This document shows positions 18,573 to 28,366 of a DNA stretch of 64,000 nucleotides, piece after piece; the stretch's first letter is position 1, and each line of letters starts with the position of its first letter. The notes under the pieces are model-generated. The model was not told the DNA's origin, searched no databases, and worked only from the letters and a program-made list of their open reading frames with translations. The stretch comes from Nitrosospira multiformis. GTDB taxonomy: Bacteria; Pseudomonadota; Gammaproteobacteria; Burkholderiales; Nitrosomonadaceae. Location: assembly GCA_017306155.1 (NCBI GenBank), contig JAFKJB010000007.1:62001-126000 (forward strand), read 5' to 3'. The translations under genes were made by a program, and so were the position numbers.

Positions 18573-19936
18573 AGGGGGAGCGACCCTGGTCTGTTCCTTC
18601 AGTCTCACAACCCTTGAACTCAATCCGACTCTCCTCTATTCGAAACCGTCTGGCAGCGGGCGCATGCCTGTCAATCACCGCACTTCTGCTATCGTCATCC
18701 AACTCTGCCTGTGCTGAAGAAAAGATACACATCAGTTCCGCCCGTATCTGGCCATCCGAGGAATACACCCGTCTTACGCTTGAATCCACTTCCGCCATTC
18801 GCTACACCCTCACTACGATAAAAGATCCGGACCGCGTCGTCGTTGACCTTGAGGGTGTCTCACTGACACCGGAACTGAAAAAGCTGATAGACAAGGTAGA
18901 TCCTGCGGACCCCCACATTCACACCGTACGCTTCGGCCGCTTCAAACCAGACATATTGCGGCTGGTACTTGACCTGAAAACCGAAGTCGAACCCCAGGCA
19001 TTTGTCATTCAACCCGTTGGAACCTACGGACATCGACTTGTCCTGGACATCTACCCTGCCATCCCCCCTGATCCGCTGATGGCCTTTCTGAATAACAAGG
19101 ACAAAGCAGGATACATGCTGCGGGACGAGCCAAGCATTGGCAGCAGTGTCAGTTCAAGGACCGAAATCGAAACTGCCCGGAGCAGTGAAGCGGCCAGAAA
19201 AAGCGGGCCGGAAATGATCCGCCTCATCACTATCGTTATTGATCCCGGGCACGGGGGAGAAGATCCGGGCGCGATAAGCCGGCGCGGTACCAGGGAAAAG
19301 AACATCACTCTGGCCATCGCCAGAAAGCTGAAAGAAAAGATAGACAGGGAGCCGAATATGCGCGCGGCCCTCACCCGCGATGGAGATTATTATATTTCAC
19401 TGTCGCAGCGGCTGGTAAAAGCCCGCAAACTGAATGCGGACCTGTTCGTATCGGTGCACGCGGATGCCTTCAATAAACCGCATGCGCGCGGCTCGTCGGT
19501 GTTTGCTCTTTCAGAACGGGGCGCCACTTCGGCGGCTGCGGGATGGCTGGCAAGAAAAGAAAACGAGGCGGACCTGGTCGGCGGCGTCAACCTCAATATC
19601 CAGGACCCCATTCTCAAGCAGACTTTGCTGGACTTATCCCAGACAGCTACGATCAATGACAGCCTCAAACTCGGCAAGGCAGTCCTCTCCAAGATAGGCA
19701 ACATCAACCACCTGCACAAGGCGGAAGTCGAACAGGCAGGCTTTGCCGTCCTCAAGTCTCCCGACATTCCCTCGATCCTGGTCGAGACGGCATTCATCAG
19801 CAACCCGGATGAGGAAAGGAGGCTGAGAGACCACGGCTATCAGGACAAGCTGGCCTCCGCTATATTCGCAGGGATCAAACGCTACTTCGCCGACAATCCT
19901 CCCCTCGCGCGTTCGAGAATGGTTTCCCTCGATTAG
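18524..19936 (+). CDS. amiC: N-acetylmuramoyl-L-alanine amidase (AmiC-like, AMIN + Amidase_3)
   Basis: A periplasmic zinc amidase that cleaves septal peptidoglycan during cell separation. A signal region lies near residues 43-65, ending SACA. The AMIN domain occupies roughly residues 67-170 (targets septum) and Amidase_3 roughly 230-455, with zinc ligands in VIDPGHGGEDPG, the His in FVSVHADAF and the catalytic Glu in ILVETAFISN. Start: GTG 18524 has GGAGG ten bases upstream; ATG 18536 is an alternative. It overlaps tsaE, implying co-translation. AmiB is a possible symbol; no LysM domain is seen. Confidence 0.93.
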   Translation: MRETMANFIEEQYAALKGERPWSVPSVSQPLNSIRLSSIRNRLAAGACLSITALLLSSSNSACAEEKIHISSARIWPSEEYTRLTLESTSAIRYTLTTIKDPDRVVVDLEGVSLTPELKKLIDKVDPADPHIHTVRFGRFKPDILRLVLDLKTEVEPQAFVIQPVGTYGHRLVLDIYPAIPPDPLMAFLNNKDKAGYMLRDEPSIGSSVSSRTEIETARSSEAARKSGPEMIRLITIVIDPGHGGEDPGAISRRGTREKNITLAIARKLKEKIDREPNMRAALTRDGDYYISLSQRLVKARKLNADLFVSVHADAFNKPHARGSSVFALSERGATSAAAGWLARKENEADLVGGVNLNIQDPILKQTLLDLSQTATINDSLKLGKAVLSKIGNINHLHKAEVEQAGFAVLKSPDIPSILVETAFISNPDEERRLRDHGYQDKLASAIFAGIKRYFADNPPLARSRMVSLD

Positions 19937-19948
19937 CCTCCGGCCAGA

Positions 19949-20488
19949 TCATTTGGGAACGTCTTCTATGGTTCCCAAATGAAACCCGAGCTGCCCGCGG
20001 CGCCGTTCCTCGAAATAACGGTTCAGGGGTTCGCGTATGACGCGGAACGCGAGTGTATCCCAGGGGATTTCCGCTTCCTGAAAAAGTTTGACGTCGAGAC
20101 TCTCGATTCCCGGTTTGAAGTCAAGATCCAGGAGTCGCGCCCGAAACAGCACGTGCACCTGGTTGATATGCGGCAAGCTATAAATCGAATAGAGTGCTCC
20201 CATTTCCACCCGCGCGTTTGCCTCTTCCCGGGTCTCGCGTTCGGCCCCCTGCACCAGCGACTCGGAATTTTCCATGAAACCGCCGGGCAGCGTCCACAAA
20301 CCGTGACGCGGTTCAATGGCGCGCCGGCAGAGCAATATCTTATCCTCCCATTCCGGAATGCAACCCACCACAATCTTCGGGTTCTCGTAGTGAATGATAC
20401 TGCAAGCGGAACAAACATGACGCGGCAGCGTGTCGCCTTCAGGGATACGCAATTGCACACGCATGCCGCAGTTACTGCAGTATTTCAT
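19949..20488 (-). CDS. Nudix hydrolase with N-terminal zinc ribbon
   Basis: A 179-residue hydrolase of nucleoside diphosphate-linked compounds. The N-terminus has a CxxC...CxxC zinc ribbon (YCSNCG and HVCSAC). The Nudix box spans GGFMENSE to RETREEANA; the last Gly of the consensus is Asn here, but the catalytic REx2EE core is kept. It resembles NudC-like/ADP-ribose pyrophosphatases seen widely in betaproteobacteria. ATG at 20488 is used; the codon before it is TTG. It converges with the amidase gene with 12 bases between, and its last codons form part of a ten-base inverted repeat. Confidence 0.88.
   Translation of the reverse strand: MKYCSNCGMRVQLRIPEGDTLPRHVCSACSIIHYENPKIVVGCIPEWEDKILLCRRAIEPRHGLWTLPGGFMENSESLVQGAERETREEANARVEMGALYSIYSLPHINQVHVLFRARLLDLDFKPGIESLDVKLFQEAEIPWDTLAFRVIREPLNRYFEERRRGQLGFHLGTIEDVPK
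19951..19980. terminator. Candidate bidirectional hairpin between convergent genes
   Basis: ATTTGGGAAC and GTTCCCAAAT form a perfect ten-base inverted repeat with a ten-base loop, placed at the 3' end of the Nudix gene and 15 bases after the amidase stop. Position suits a shared terminator, but there is no clear T-run on either side. Confidence 0.45.
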
Positions 20489-20625
20489 CAATGCCGGTTT
20501 TAGCTAACCTGTTCAGGAAAACGTTATTTCCAAAGGACAATTTTGCATCTGAATGGGGTAAGGATGCAATCCATCGAAGAATATATTATCTGCTTCCTTC
20601 CGCATCTGCCCGCATTATCCCTGCA

Positions 20626-21837
20626 TTAATCCCTCGCATCTTTTCTGAATGGGACGCTATCCCCCAGCGCTTGGATGTAGCGATCGATGTCCTGCGTTTC
20701 CCGCTCCAGGTAGCTTCCTATTGCAGCGGCAAATTCGGGATGAGCCAGCCAATGGGCCGACCAGGTCCGCACCGGCAGGAATCCACGCGCAAGCTTATGC
20801 TCGCCCTGGGCGCCTCCCTCAAATAAAGAGAGGCCATTTATGATGCAGTACTGGATGGCTTGATAGTAGCAGGTTTCGAAATGCAGCCCCGGCACGAATT
20901 CCATCGCGCCCCAGTAGCGTCCGTACAACGTGTGCGAGTTATGGATATTGAAAGCGATGCCGACCGGCTGCCTGTTCCGCAATGCCAGGATCAACAGGAT
21001 GTTTTCCGGCATGCTTTTGCCGAGCCGGATAAAGAATTCCAGATTCAGGTAGGGCCTGGAATGGTGCTCGCGGTATGTATTGTTGTAGCAATCGATAAAG
21101 AAATCCCAGCGCTCCTCGTCCATGTCGTTTCCTGACAGCCATTCGAAGTGGATACCCAGATCCTGTACCTTGCGTCGTTCCTGCCGGATCTTCTTGCGCT
21201 TGCTGTAACTCATTCCTTCCAGAAAATCCTCGAAATTTTCATAACCTCCTCCCGGCCGGTTCTTCCAGTGAAACTGGACGCCGCATCGCAGCATCATCCC
21301 CGCTCCCTCCATTTCCCGCGCCTCCTGCTCCACGGGAAACAGGCAATGTAACGACGACACCTCTGTTCCGGCATTTCCGTTTCGCGCCATCGCAAGAGCG
21401 GCTGAAACGAGCAATGCGCGCTGTTCGGAAGTTTGCGCAAGCAGCCGCTTTCCGGTGACGGGACTGAACGGTACGGCACTCAGGAGCTTGGGGTAATAAT
21501 CATGACCGGCGCGTTCATAAGCGTTTGCCCACGCCCAGTCGAACACATACTCTCCGTAGGAGTGGTTTTTGAGATACAGTGGCATCGCGCCCTGCAAAAT
21601 GCCTCTCTCCCAGAGAGTAATGAATCGGGGCAACCATCCCGTTCCTTTTGAAGCGCATCCTGCTTCATGCAGCGCGGAAAAAAATTCATGCCGCAGGAAC
21701 GGGTCGTCGCCCGCCAGCGCATTCCAGGCGGGAGCAGATATATGCTCCGGAGAATCCGTTACTTTTATTTCCAATGTGCCAATTCCGGGCCGCTTTTCCC
21801 GCGCGGGACACGTACCCGGAGCTCGTTCTGGTATCAT
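20626..21837 (-). CDS. FemAB-like GNAT protein (DUF482/PF04339 type)
   Basis: A protein of about 403 residues of the FemAB-like acyltransferase family common in proteobacteria. Recognisable stretches are NALAGDDPFLRHEFFSALHEAG near the N-terminus, SYSKRKKIRQERRKV in the middle and GLSLFEGGAQGEHKLARGFLPV near the C-terminus. Function is not established; N-acyl or aminoacyl transfer is inferred from fold. The longest frame reaches 21927, inside divergent nadE; ATG 21837 avoids this. It is unrelated to the exopolysaccharide FemAB gene by position and sequence motif. Confidence 0.85.
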   Translation of the reverse strand: MIPERAPGTCPAREKRPGIGTLEIKVTDSPEHISAPAWNALAGDDPFLRHEFFSALHEAGCASKGTGWLPRFITLWERGILQGAMPLYLKNHSYGEYVFDWAWANAYERAGHDYYPKLLSAVPFSPVTGKRLLAQTSEQRALLVSAALAMARNGNAGTEVSSLHCLFPVEQEAREMEGAGMMLRCGVQFHWKNRPGGGYENFEDFLEGMSYSKRKKIRQERRKVQDLGIHFEWLSGNDMDEERWDFFIDCYNNTYREHHSRPYLNLEFFIRLGKSMPENILLILALRNRQPVGIAFNIHNSHTLYGRYWGAMEFVPGLHFETCYYQAIQYCIINGLSLFEGGAQGEHKLARGFLPVRTWSAHWLAHPEFAAAIGSYLERETQDIDRYIQALGDSVPFRKDARD

Positions 21838-21874
21838 GCAAGCATAAAGACAGAAAGCCCGATCGACCGTCCAA

Positions 21875-23491
21875 ATGAAGCTCGCCATTGCCCAGATCAA
21901 TTGTACAGTCGGCGACCTTGACGACAATACCCGAAAGATCCTCGATTATGCCAATCGGGCAAAAAATGCGGGAGCCAGACTGGTCGTAACCCCCGAACTC
22001 GCCTTGTCCGGATACCCCCCCGAAGACCTGCTATTGCGCGCCGGATTCCAGCATGCATGTCAGAAGGCGCTTACCGAACTGGCTGGCAAAATAAGCGACA
22101 TCACCGTCGTAGTCGGACATCCCCATCTCGCCGCGGATAAACTGTACAACGCTGCGTCGGTAATATGCAACGGTAAAATCATCGCTACGTACCTGAAGAA
22201 TCTTCTGACCAACGATACCGTGTTCGATGAGCGGCGTTACTTCGAACCAGGCTTCCGCCCCTGCGTGTTCGAGCTGGATGGAATCAGATTCGGCATCAAT
22301 ATTTGTCAGGACATCTGGCAGGAAGGTTCGGCTACACGTGCAAGAGAAGCCGGTGCGGAAGTGCTGCTGGTGCTGAATGCCTCTCCTTATCACATGAACA
22401 AACAGGCATTGCGCTACGATCTGGTTCGCAAGCGCATCGATGAAACGGGACTCTCGATTGTATATGCCAATCTTATCGGGGGCCAGGATGAACTGATATT
22501 CGATGGCGCATCTTTCGCCATGAACGCCGGAGGCGACGTGACTCATCAGTTCGATGTGCTGGTAGAAACACTCGGCGTGCTCGAATTGAAGGGAGTTGCG
22601 CCCGTAACGACAGAAATCGCACCGCTTGAAAGCCTGGAAGCGAACGTTTATAAAGCGCTTTGTCTCGGAGTAAAGGACTACATAGGGAAAAACCGCATTC
22701 CGGGCGTATTGCTGGGGTTATCAGGCGGCGTGGATTCGGCGCTTACCATGACGATTGCGGTGGACGCACTGGGGGCGGATAAAGTAAAAGCAGTGATGAT
22801 GCCCTCACAGTTCACCGCCGACATAAGCTTGCTGGATGCCCGCGCTATGGCGCAAACATTGGGAGTGCGCTATATCGAGCTTCCCATCGAACCGGTATTT
22901 GGAGAATTCAAGGATACGCTTGCCAGAGAGTTTGCCGCGCTGCCCCGTTCCGGCGTTCCGGACCTTACCGAGGAAAATCTGCAAGCCCGGATACGCGGAA
23001 CTTTGCTGATGGCGCTATCCAATAAATCCGGCGCCGTCGTGCTCATCACGGGCAATAAATCCGAAATGGCGGTGGGCTATTCCACTTTGTACGGAGATAT
23101 GGCAGGGGGTCTTGCCGTCTTGAAAGATGTCACCAAAACGATGGTATACAGGTTATGCCAGTACCGTAACGGGTCAGGAAAAGTGATTCCGGACCGCGTC
23201 CTCAGCCGCGCACCTTCAGCGGAATTACGTCCGGATCAGACTGACCAGGATAGCCTTCCGCCTTATGCAGTTCTGGATGCTATTCTGGAAGAATACGTGG
23301 AACATGATACAGCGCTTGAGGAAATTCTACGCATGGGCTATGACGAAAGGGATGTGCGTCGCGTCGTGCATTTGATCCGGCAGAATGAATACAAGCGGCG
23401 GCAGTCTCCCCCTGGCATTCGCGTGACCTCCCGCGGATTCGGCAAGGACTGGCGTTATCCCATAACAGCGCGATATCAGGACCAGTTTTAG
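21875..23491 (+). CDS. nadE: Glutamine-dependent NAD+ synthetase
   Basis: It amidates nicotinic acid adenine dinucleotide to NAD+ with glutamine nitrogen and ATP. Residues 1-260 are a nitrilase-type glutaminase with triad Glu41 (TPELALSG), Lys108 (TYLKNLLTN) and Cys144 (NICQDIW). Residues 270-538 are the synthetase with the pyrophosphatase loop LSGGVDSALT (283-291) and ITGNKSEMAVGYSTLYGDMAG. Length 538 is usual for the two-domain form. It is followed 128 bases later by glnB, a pairing common in betaproteobacteria. Confidence 0.97.
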   Translation: MKLAIAQINCTVGDLDDNTRKILDYANRAKNAGARLVVTPELALSGYPPEDLLLRAGFQHACQKALTELAGKISDITVVVGHPHLAADKLYNAASVICNGKIIATYLKNLLTNDTVFDERRYFEPGFRPCVFELDGIRFGINICQDIWQEGSATRAREAGAEVLLVLNASPYHMNKQALRYDLVRKRIDETGLSIVYANLIGGQDELIFDGASFAMNAGGDVTHQFDVLVETLGVLELKGVAPVTTEIAPLESLEANVYKALCLGVKDYIGKNRIPGVLLGLSGGVDSALTMTIAVDALGADKVKAVMMPSQFTADISLLDARAMAQTLGVRYIELPIEPVFGEFKDTLAREFAALPRSGVPDLTEENLQARIRGTLLMALSNKSGAVVLITGNKSEMAVGYSTLYGDMAGGLAVLKDVTKTMVYRLCQYRNGSGKVIPDRVLSRAPSAELRPDQTDQDSLPPYAVLDAILEEYVEHDTALEEILRMGYDERDVRRVVHLIRQNEYKRRQSPPGIRVTSRGFGKDWRYPITARYQDQF

Positions 23492-23607
23492 GAGCAATCT
23501 GGAAGAAGCGCGCAAAAGGCATGTCAGCGGATTAAAATGGCGTATGCGGTGGCAGGAAGCCGCGAAGAAAAGGCCTCTTCTGGCCTTATGATCAACATGA
23601 TGAGTAA

Positions 23608-23958
<351 letters not shown>

Positions 23959-23977
23959 ACCAATCTCTGCTCAGGAT

Positions 23978-24020
23978 GGTTCGCTTGAAGATCGAGAGTG
24001 GCCCGCTGGTTCAGCGAACC
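23978..24020 (+). terminator. Possible hairpin downstream of glnB
   Basis: GGTTCGCT and AGCGAACC are perfect eight-base arms separated by 27 bases, starting 20 bases after the glnB stop. There is no T-run, so termination is only suggested by position. Confidence 0.3.
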
Positions 24021-24256
24021 GGGATGGCAAACGGCTGTATTCTTTGCTCAGCAGGAGAGAAACCGGTGGCCGCATAACTGAAGCCAGCATGAGCCATGCA
24101 TCGGCCAGTTCCATTCATCCAGTGGATTGAATCCATCCTTGCATTCTCCCTGATTCCTGCCCCCGCCCGATCCTGCTCCTTCCACTGCATCCCGGTATAC
24201 CTCGCCCCCGCCCCTGTCACCCGGAACTTCACGTGGGAAGCAGCATCTTACCGACC

Positions 24257-25768
24257 ATGAAATTGCGCCACATAATGTTTTTTTTGCCGATACTATTCAC
24301 GGCGAGTATCCATGCCGAAGGACTGCCTGATCTTGGCGATGTATCTCAAGCAGCCATATCTCCAAGAGAAGAGCGGGAGCTCGGACTGAAAATAATGTCC
24401 GAGATCCGTTCGGACCCCAGTTACCTGGACGACGCGGAAATTGACGGCTACCTCACCCATCTCGGCAGTCGTCTGATTTCAGGCTCCAATGAAGCACGCC
24501 CCGAGCAGGAGTTCGAGTTTTTTGCCCTCCAGGACCCGGCTCTCAATGCATTTGCATTACCGGGAGGTTTCATGGGATTCAATAGCGGCCTGATTCTCGC
24601 GGCTCAGTCTGAGTCCGAGCTGGCAGGAGTGATGGCACACGAAATCGCGCATGTCACGCAGAAGCACCTGGCGCGCATGATCGCCGGGCAGAAGTACAGC
24701 ATGCTGACTTCCCTCGCCTCGATGGCGCTGGCTATCCTGGCTTCTCGCGCCAATCCCCAGGCGGGTCAGGCTATTCTCGTGGCCTCGCAGGCAGGCCAGA
24801 TCCAGAAACAATTGAACTTCACGCGGGAACATGAAAAAGAGGCGGACCGGATCGGCCTGAATATATTGACCGGCGCAGGACTTGATCCGCGGGGCATGGC
24901 CGACTTTTTCGAGCGCATGCAGAGGGCAACCCGCTTTCTTGAAAATGGCGCGCCTTCCTATCTGCGCACTCATCCCGTTACATTCGAACGCATCGCTGAT
25001 ATCGAAGGCCGCACGCAGGGCTTGCCCTACCGGCAGGTGCCGGACAGCCTGGATTTCCAGTTGGTGAGGGCCAAGTTGCGGGTATCCATAGAAAAACCCG
25101 CCGACGCAGTGAAGTATTTCGAATCGATTTTGCGTGAAAAACGATACACCAACGAGACGGTGGAACGGTACGGACTCGTAACAGCCCTGCTGCGGAGCAG
25201 GGAGTACGGGCGCGCAGACAAGGAATTGGGGCGCCTGTATGACAGCCTGCAGCCCGAGGGCGCGGGGGAGGCTCTCCGGGATCATCAACTCGGGACTTCC
25301 ATTCGGATTCAACGCAGAATGACCCCCTCCAGCCCCATGATAGAAACCCTGGCGGCCCGCGTCAAACTCGCAGCCGGGCACACTGCCGAAGCACTGGATA
25401 TTTATCAAGCCGCCCTATCGATATTCCCGCAGCACCGCGCATTGATCTACGATTACACCGAAGCGCTCCTGAGCAAAGGCAGCGCGCAGGAGGCCCTCGA
25501 CTTCATCGACCGTCAATTGCAATTCGACCCGAGCGACGTGCGCCTCTATAGATTGCAGGCGCAAAGCCATGAAGCGCTGGGAAACCTCCTGCTGCAGCAT
25601 CAGGCGCTGGCGGAAGTTTATTCACGCCAGGGTAATTACCCGGCAGCAATCGAGCAGCTGCAGATCGCGCTTAAAACAGATGATGGCGACTTCTACCAGA
25701 TGTCGAGCGTGGAAGCACGCCTCAGGGAATTGCGCGAACTGGCCGACAGCGAGTCCAAAAAGAAATAG
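24257..25768 (+). CDS. Periplasmic M48 metalloprotease with TPR repeats (BepA-like)
   Basis: A secreted zinc protease like BepA/YfgC, which degrades or helps assemble outer-membrane proteins such as LptD and BamA. From ATG 24257 the protein opens with a clear signal peptide ending ASIHAEG. The zinc site is HEIAH (residues 128-132) with third ligand in EKEAD (Glu195). The C-terminal half has TPR-like helices, ending in a charged tail SESKKK. A GTG eight codons upstream (24233) is possible but less likely. It stands alone between glnB and the aminotransferase gene. BepA function is inferred from domain order. Confidence 0.9.
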   Translation: MKLRHIMFFLPILFTASIHAEGLPDLGDVSQAAISPREERELGLKIMSEIRSDPSYLDDAEIDGYLTHLGSRLISGSNEARPEQEFEFFALQDPALNAFALPGGFMGFNSGLILAAQSESELAGVMAHEIAHVTQKHLARMIAGQKYSMLTSLASMALAILASRANPQAGQAILVASQAGQIQKQLNFTREHEKEADRIGLNILTGAGLDPRGMADFFERMQRATRFLENGAPSYLRTHPVTFERIADIEGRTQGLPYRQVPDSLDFQLVRAKLRVSIEKPADAVKYFESILREKRYTNETVERYGLVTALLRSREYGRADKELGRLYDSLQPEGAGEALRDHQLGTSIRIQRRMTPSSPMIETLAARVKLAAGHTAEALDIYQAALSIFPQHRALIYDYTEALLSKGSAQEALDFIDRQLQFDPSDVRLYRLQAQSHEALGNLLLQHQALAEVYSRQGNYPAAIEQLQIALKTDDGDFYQMSSVEARLRELRELADSESKKK

Positions 25769-25979
25769 AACGCGTCAGATTCGATTCTACTGGCCGGAAA
25801 TAGATATAGATATCCACCCCTCCCTGCCTGCCGCTGGCCTCCCTTCAGAGGATATTCCGGCAGTTCAGGGGATGCTCCTGCGGAATGGAATTCGCGGATA
25901 GCCAAACCCCCGCTCCCTTGATAAAATCGAACTCTTCCCACGCATAATCCATGGATCATCATCAAACTCAGGAACAACC

Positions 25980-27221
25980 ATGACAAGACATTTTGGCCCG
26001 ACTAAAAACATTGGCACCTTCTATCCACCGCAACGCGTCCTGATGGGTCCGGGACCTTCCGACACACATCCCCAGGTTCTCGCGGCAATGGCCCGTCCCA
26101 CGCTGGGCCATCTCGATCCGGTATTCACGGACATGATGGAAGAACTGAAAAGCCTGCTGCGATATGCCTTTCAGACTTCCAATCTCCTGACTTTCCCGGT
26201 TTCCGGCCCCGGCTCGGTCGGCATGGAAATGTGCTTCGTCAATATGGTGAGTCCTGGCGACAAGGTGATCGTATGCCGCAATGGAGTGTTTGGGGGGCGC
26301 ATGATCGAGAACGTTCAGCGCTGCGGAGGAACCGCCGTGGTGGTGGAAGACAAGTGGGGGGCCCCGGTCGATCCGCAGAAGTTGGAAGATGCCCTGAAGC
26401 AGAATCCGGATGCAAAAATCGTCGCTTTCGTTCACGCGGAAACCTCCACCGGAGCCCTGTCGGATGCCAGGACGCTTTGCGAAATCGCCCAGCGCCATAA
26501 TTGCCTGACTATCGTCGATACGGTCACCTCCCTCGGCGGCTCTCCGGTAAAGGTGGATGAATGGAAGATCGATGCCATCTACTCCGGCAGCCAGAAATGC
26601 CTGTCATGCCCCCCCGGCCTGTCGCCCATCAGTTTCTCGGAACGGGTGGTCGATCTCGTCAAAAGCCGCAAAACCAAGGTGCAAAGCTGGTTCATGGACT
26701 TGAACCTCCTGTTCGGCTACTGGGGAAGCACGCGCACCTACCACCATACCGCCCCGACCAATGCGCTCTACGCCTTGCACGAATCACTGCTGATGTTGTA
26801 TCAGGAAGGGCTGGAACATTCCTGGGCCCGTCACCAGCGCAACCATGAAGCGCTCAAGGCAGGGTTTGAAACCCTCGGGATGGAATATCTCGTGGAGGAG
26901 AAGTCTCGTCTGCCGCAGCTTAATTCGGTCCAGGTGCCGCAGGGAATCGATGAGAAAGAGGTGCGCCGCAGATTGCTCGCTGACTACAGTCTCGAAATCG
27001 GCGCGGGTCTTGGCGACTTTGCAGGCAAGATCTGGCGTTTCGGCCTCATGGGCTACTCGAGCCGGATGGAAAACGTCATGCTGTGCCTGGGTGCTTTGGA
27101 AGCGGTATTGTCCGATATGGGCATGAAAATCGAACAGGGAGCAGCGGAAGCAGCGGCGCACCAGGCTTATGCCGCTCATCCATTGCCGGTTGAAAGCAAG
27201 AAGACCGCCAAGGCAGCGTGA
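25980..27221 (+). CDS. Serine/alanine-glyoxylate aminotransferase family protein
   Basis: A class V PLP aminotransferase of 413 residues. The Schiff-base lysine is Lys206 in [13 protein letters not shown]; the N-terminal [14 protein letters not shown] and [13 protein letters not shown] bind cofactor and substrate. Such enzymes convert glyoxylate to glycine with serine or alanine as amino donor, useful for photorespiration-like recycling of phosphoglycolate in autotrophs. Donor specificity cannot be decided from sequence alone. The C-terminal Ala/Lys-rich tail looks disordered. AGGA precedes the ATG. The gene stands alone. Confidence 0.9.
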   Translation: MTRHFGPTKNIGTFYPPQRVLMGPGPSDTHPQVLAAMARPTLGHLDPVFTDMMEELKSLLRYAFQTSNLLTFPVSGPGSVGMEMCFVNMVSPGDKVIVCRNGVFGGRMIENVQRCGGTAVVVEDKWGAPVDPQKLEDALKQNPDAKIVAFVHAETSTGALSDARTLCEIAQRHNCLTIVDTVTSLGGSPVKVDEWKIDAIYSGSQKCLSCPPGLSPISFSERVVDLVKSRKTKVQSWFMDLNLLFGYWGSTRTYHHTAPTNALYALHESLLMLYQEGLEHSWARHQRNHEALKAGFETLGMEYLVEEKSRLPQLNSVQVPQGIDEKEVRRRLLADYSLEIGAGLGDFAGKIWRFGLMGYSSRMENVMLCLGALEAVLSDMGMKIEQGAAEAAAHQAYAAHPLPVESKKTAKAA

Positions 27222-27242
27222 TTGCAGAATAGAAGGAGCGAA

Positions 27243-27274
27243 GCGCATCCCCTCCAGGATCGAGGAGGATGCGC
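27243..27274 (+). terminator. Hairpin downstream of the aminotransferase gene
   Basis: GCGCATCCCCTC pairs with GAGG-A-GGATGCGC (one bulged A) around a seven-base loop, starting 21 bases after the stop codon. A weak T-run (GTTTCC) follows a few bases later. It is probably the transcription end for this gene. Confidence 0.5.
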
Positions 27275-27430
27275 CAGGTTTCCATCGACGCCACTTACCG
27301 GATTTACTCCATTTCCAAACCGATCCCGCTTGGCCGCCGTCTTCGCTCACACCATCACGGCGCTGTCTGCACTATCTTCGTTGCTCGCTTATCAGCTTCT
27401 CGTGATCATTCGATCTGAAAAGGGGGTGAA

Positions 27431-28276
27431 CTACAGCCCCAATCTTTGCCACACAGTGGTCGTTAGTCCTGCCGAATTCAACGTGTAGAAGTGCAGTCCG
27501 GGTGCACCTGCATTCAATAGCCTGTCGCACAGATCGGTAACGACATCCAGGCCGAAGGCGCGTATGGAAGCAGAATCATCTCCATAACCTTCCAGCCGCT
27601 TTCTGATCCAGCGCGGTATTTCCGCCCCGCAGGTATCCGAGAATCGGGCAAGCTGGGAAAATTTATTGATCGGCATGATGCCGGGAACCACCGGAATGTC
27701 GATGCCCATCGCCTCACACGAATCGATAAAGTCAAAGTAGGCGTCCGCATTGTAGAAATACTGGGTTATGGCAGAATCCGCGCCGGCTTCGATCTTGCGC
27801 TTGAAATTCCTCAAATCCTCCTGAGCATTTCTGGCTTGCGGGTGGTACTCCGGGTAGGATGCCACTTCGATATGAAAGGCGCTGCCGTACTCGCGGCGAA
27901 TAAAGGCCACCAGTTCGCTGGCATAGCGGAATTCTCCTCCTTGCGCCATTCCCGAAGGCAGGTCACCCCGCAGCGCGATCAGATGGCGAATGCCGCTGCC
28001 GCGGTATTGCTCCAGCATGGCGCGGATATTTTCCCGGGTTGCGCCAATACAGGAAAGATGGGGTGCCGCGGCCAGGCCTTCTGCCTGAATTTCGAGCACG
28101 GTTTCCAGGGTACGATCGCGTGTCGATCCTCCCGCACCGAAGGTTACCGAGAAGAATTTCGGCTTGAGTTGCGCAAGCTGCCTGCGCGTGGCGCGCAGCT
28201 TCTCTACCCCTTCCGCAGTCTGCGGCGGAAAAAATTCGAAGCTGAATGTGGGAACAAATTTTTTCTGTGATTCCAT
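27431..28276 (-). CDS. metF: 5,10-methylenetetrahydrofolate reductase
   Basis: A flavin-dependent cytosolic enzyme that makes 5-methyl-THF for remethylation of homocysteine. It has the family opening TFSFEFFPPQT, the flavin-site stretch TFGAGGS and IALRGDLP, and PVVPGIMPI. The longest frame reaches 28354 from a TTG, but ATG 28276 gives 281 residues, normal for MetF. It follows ahcY by 90 bases on the same strand, so it is probably in the SAH-riboswitch-controlled message, linking SAH removal to homocysteine recycling. Confidence 0.95.
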   Translation of the reverse strand: MESQKKFVPTFSFEFFPPQTAEGVEKLRATRRQLAQLKPKFFSVTFGAGGSTRDRTLETVLEIQAEGLAAAPHLSCIGATRENIRAMLEQYRGSGIRHLIALRGDLPSGMAQGGEFRYASELVAFIRREYGSAFHIEVASYPEYHPQARNAQEDLRNFKRKIEAGADSAITQYFYNADAYFDFIDSCEAMGIDIPVVPGIMPINKFSQLARFSDTCGAEIPRWIRKRLEGYGDDSASIRAFGLDVVTDLCDRLLNAGAPGLHFYTLNSAGLTTTVWQRLGL

Positions 28277-28366
28277 GGCGAAGCGGAAAAGCGCGGGAGA
28301 GGGTAAAAAGGTGGCGGTCCAGCCACCTTTTTCCTTCGCCGCGCTAAAATCCAAACCTGAAAAAAA

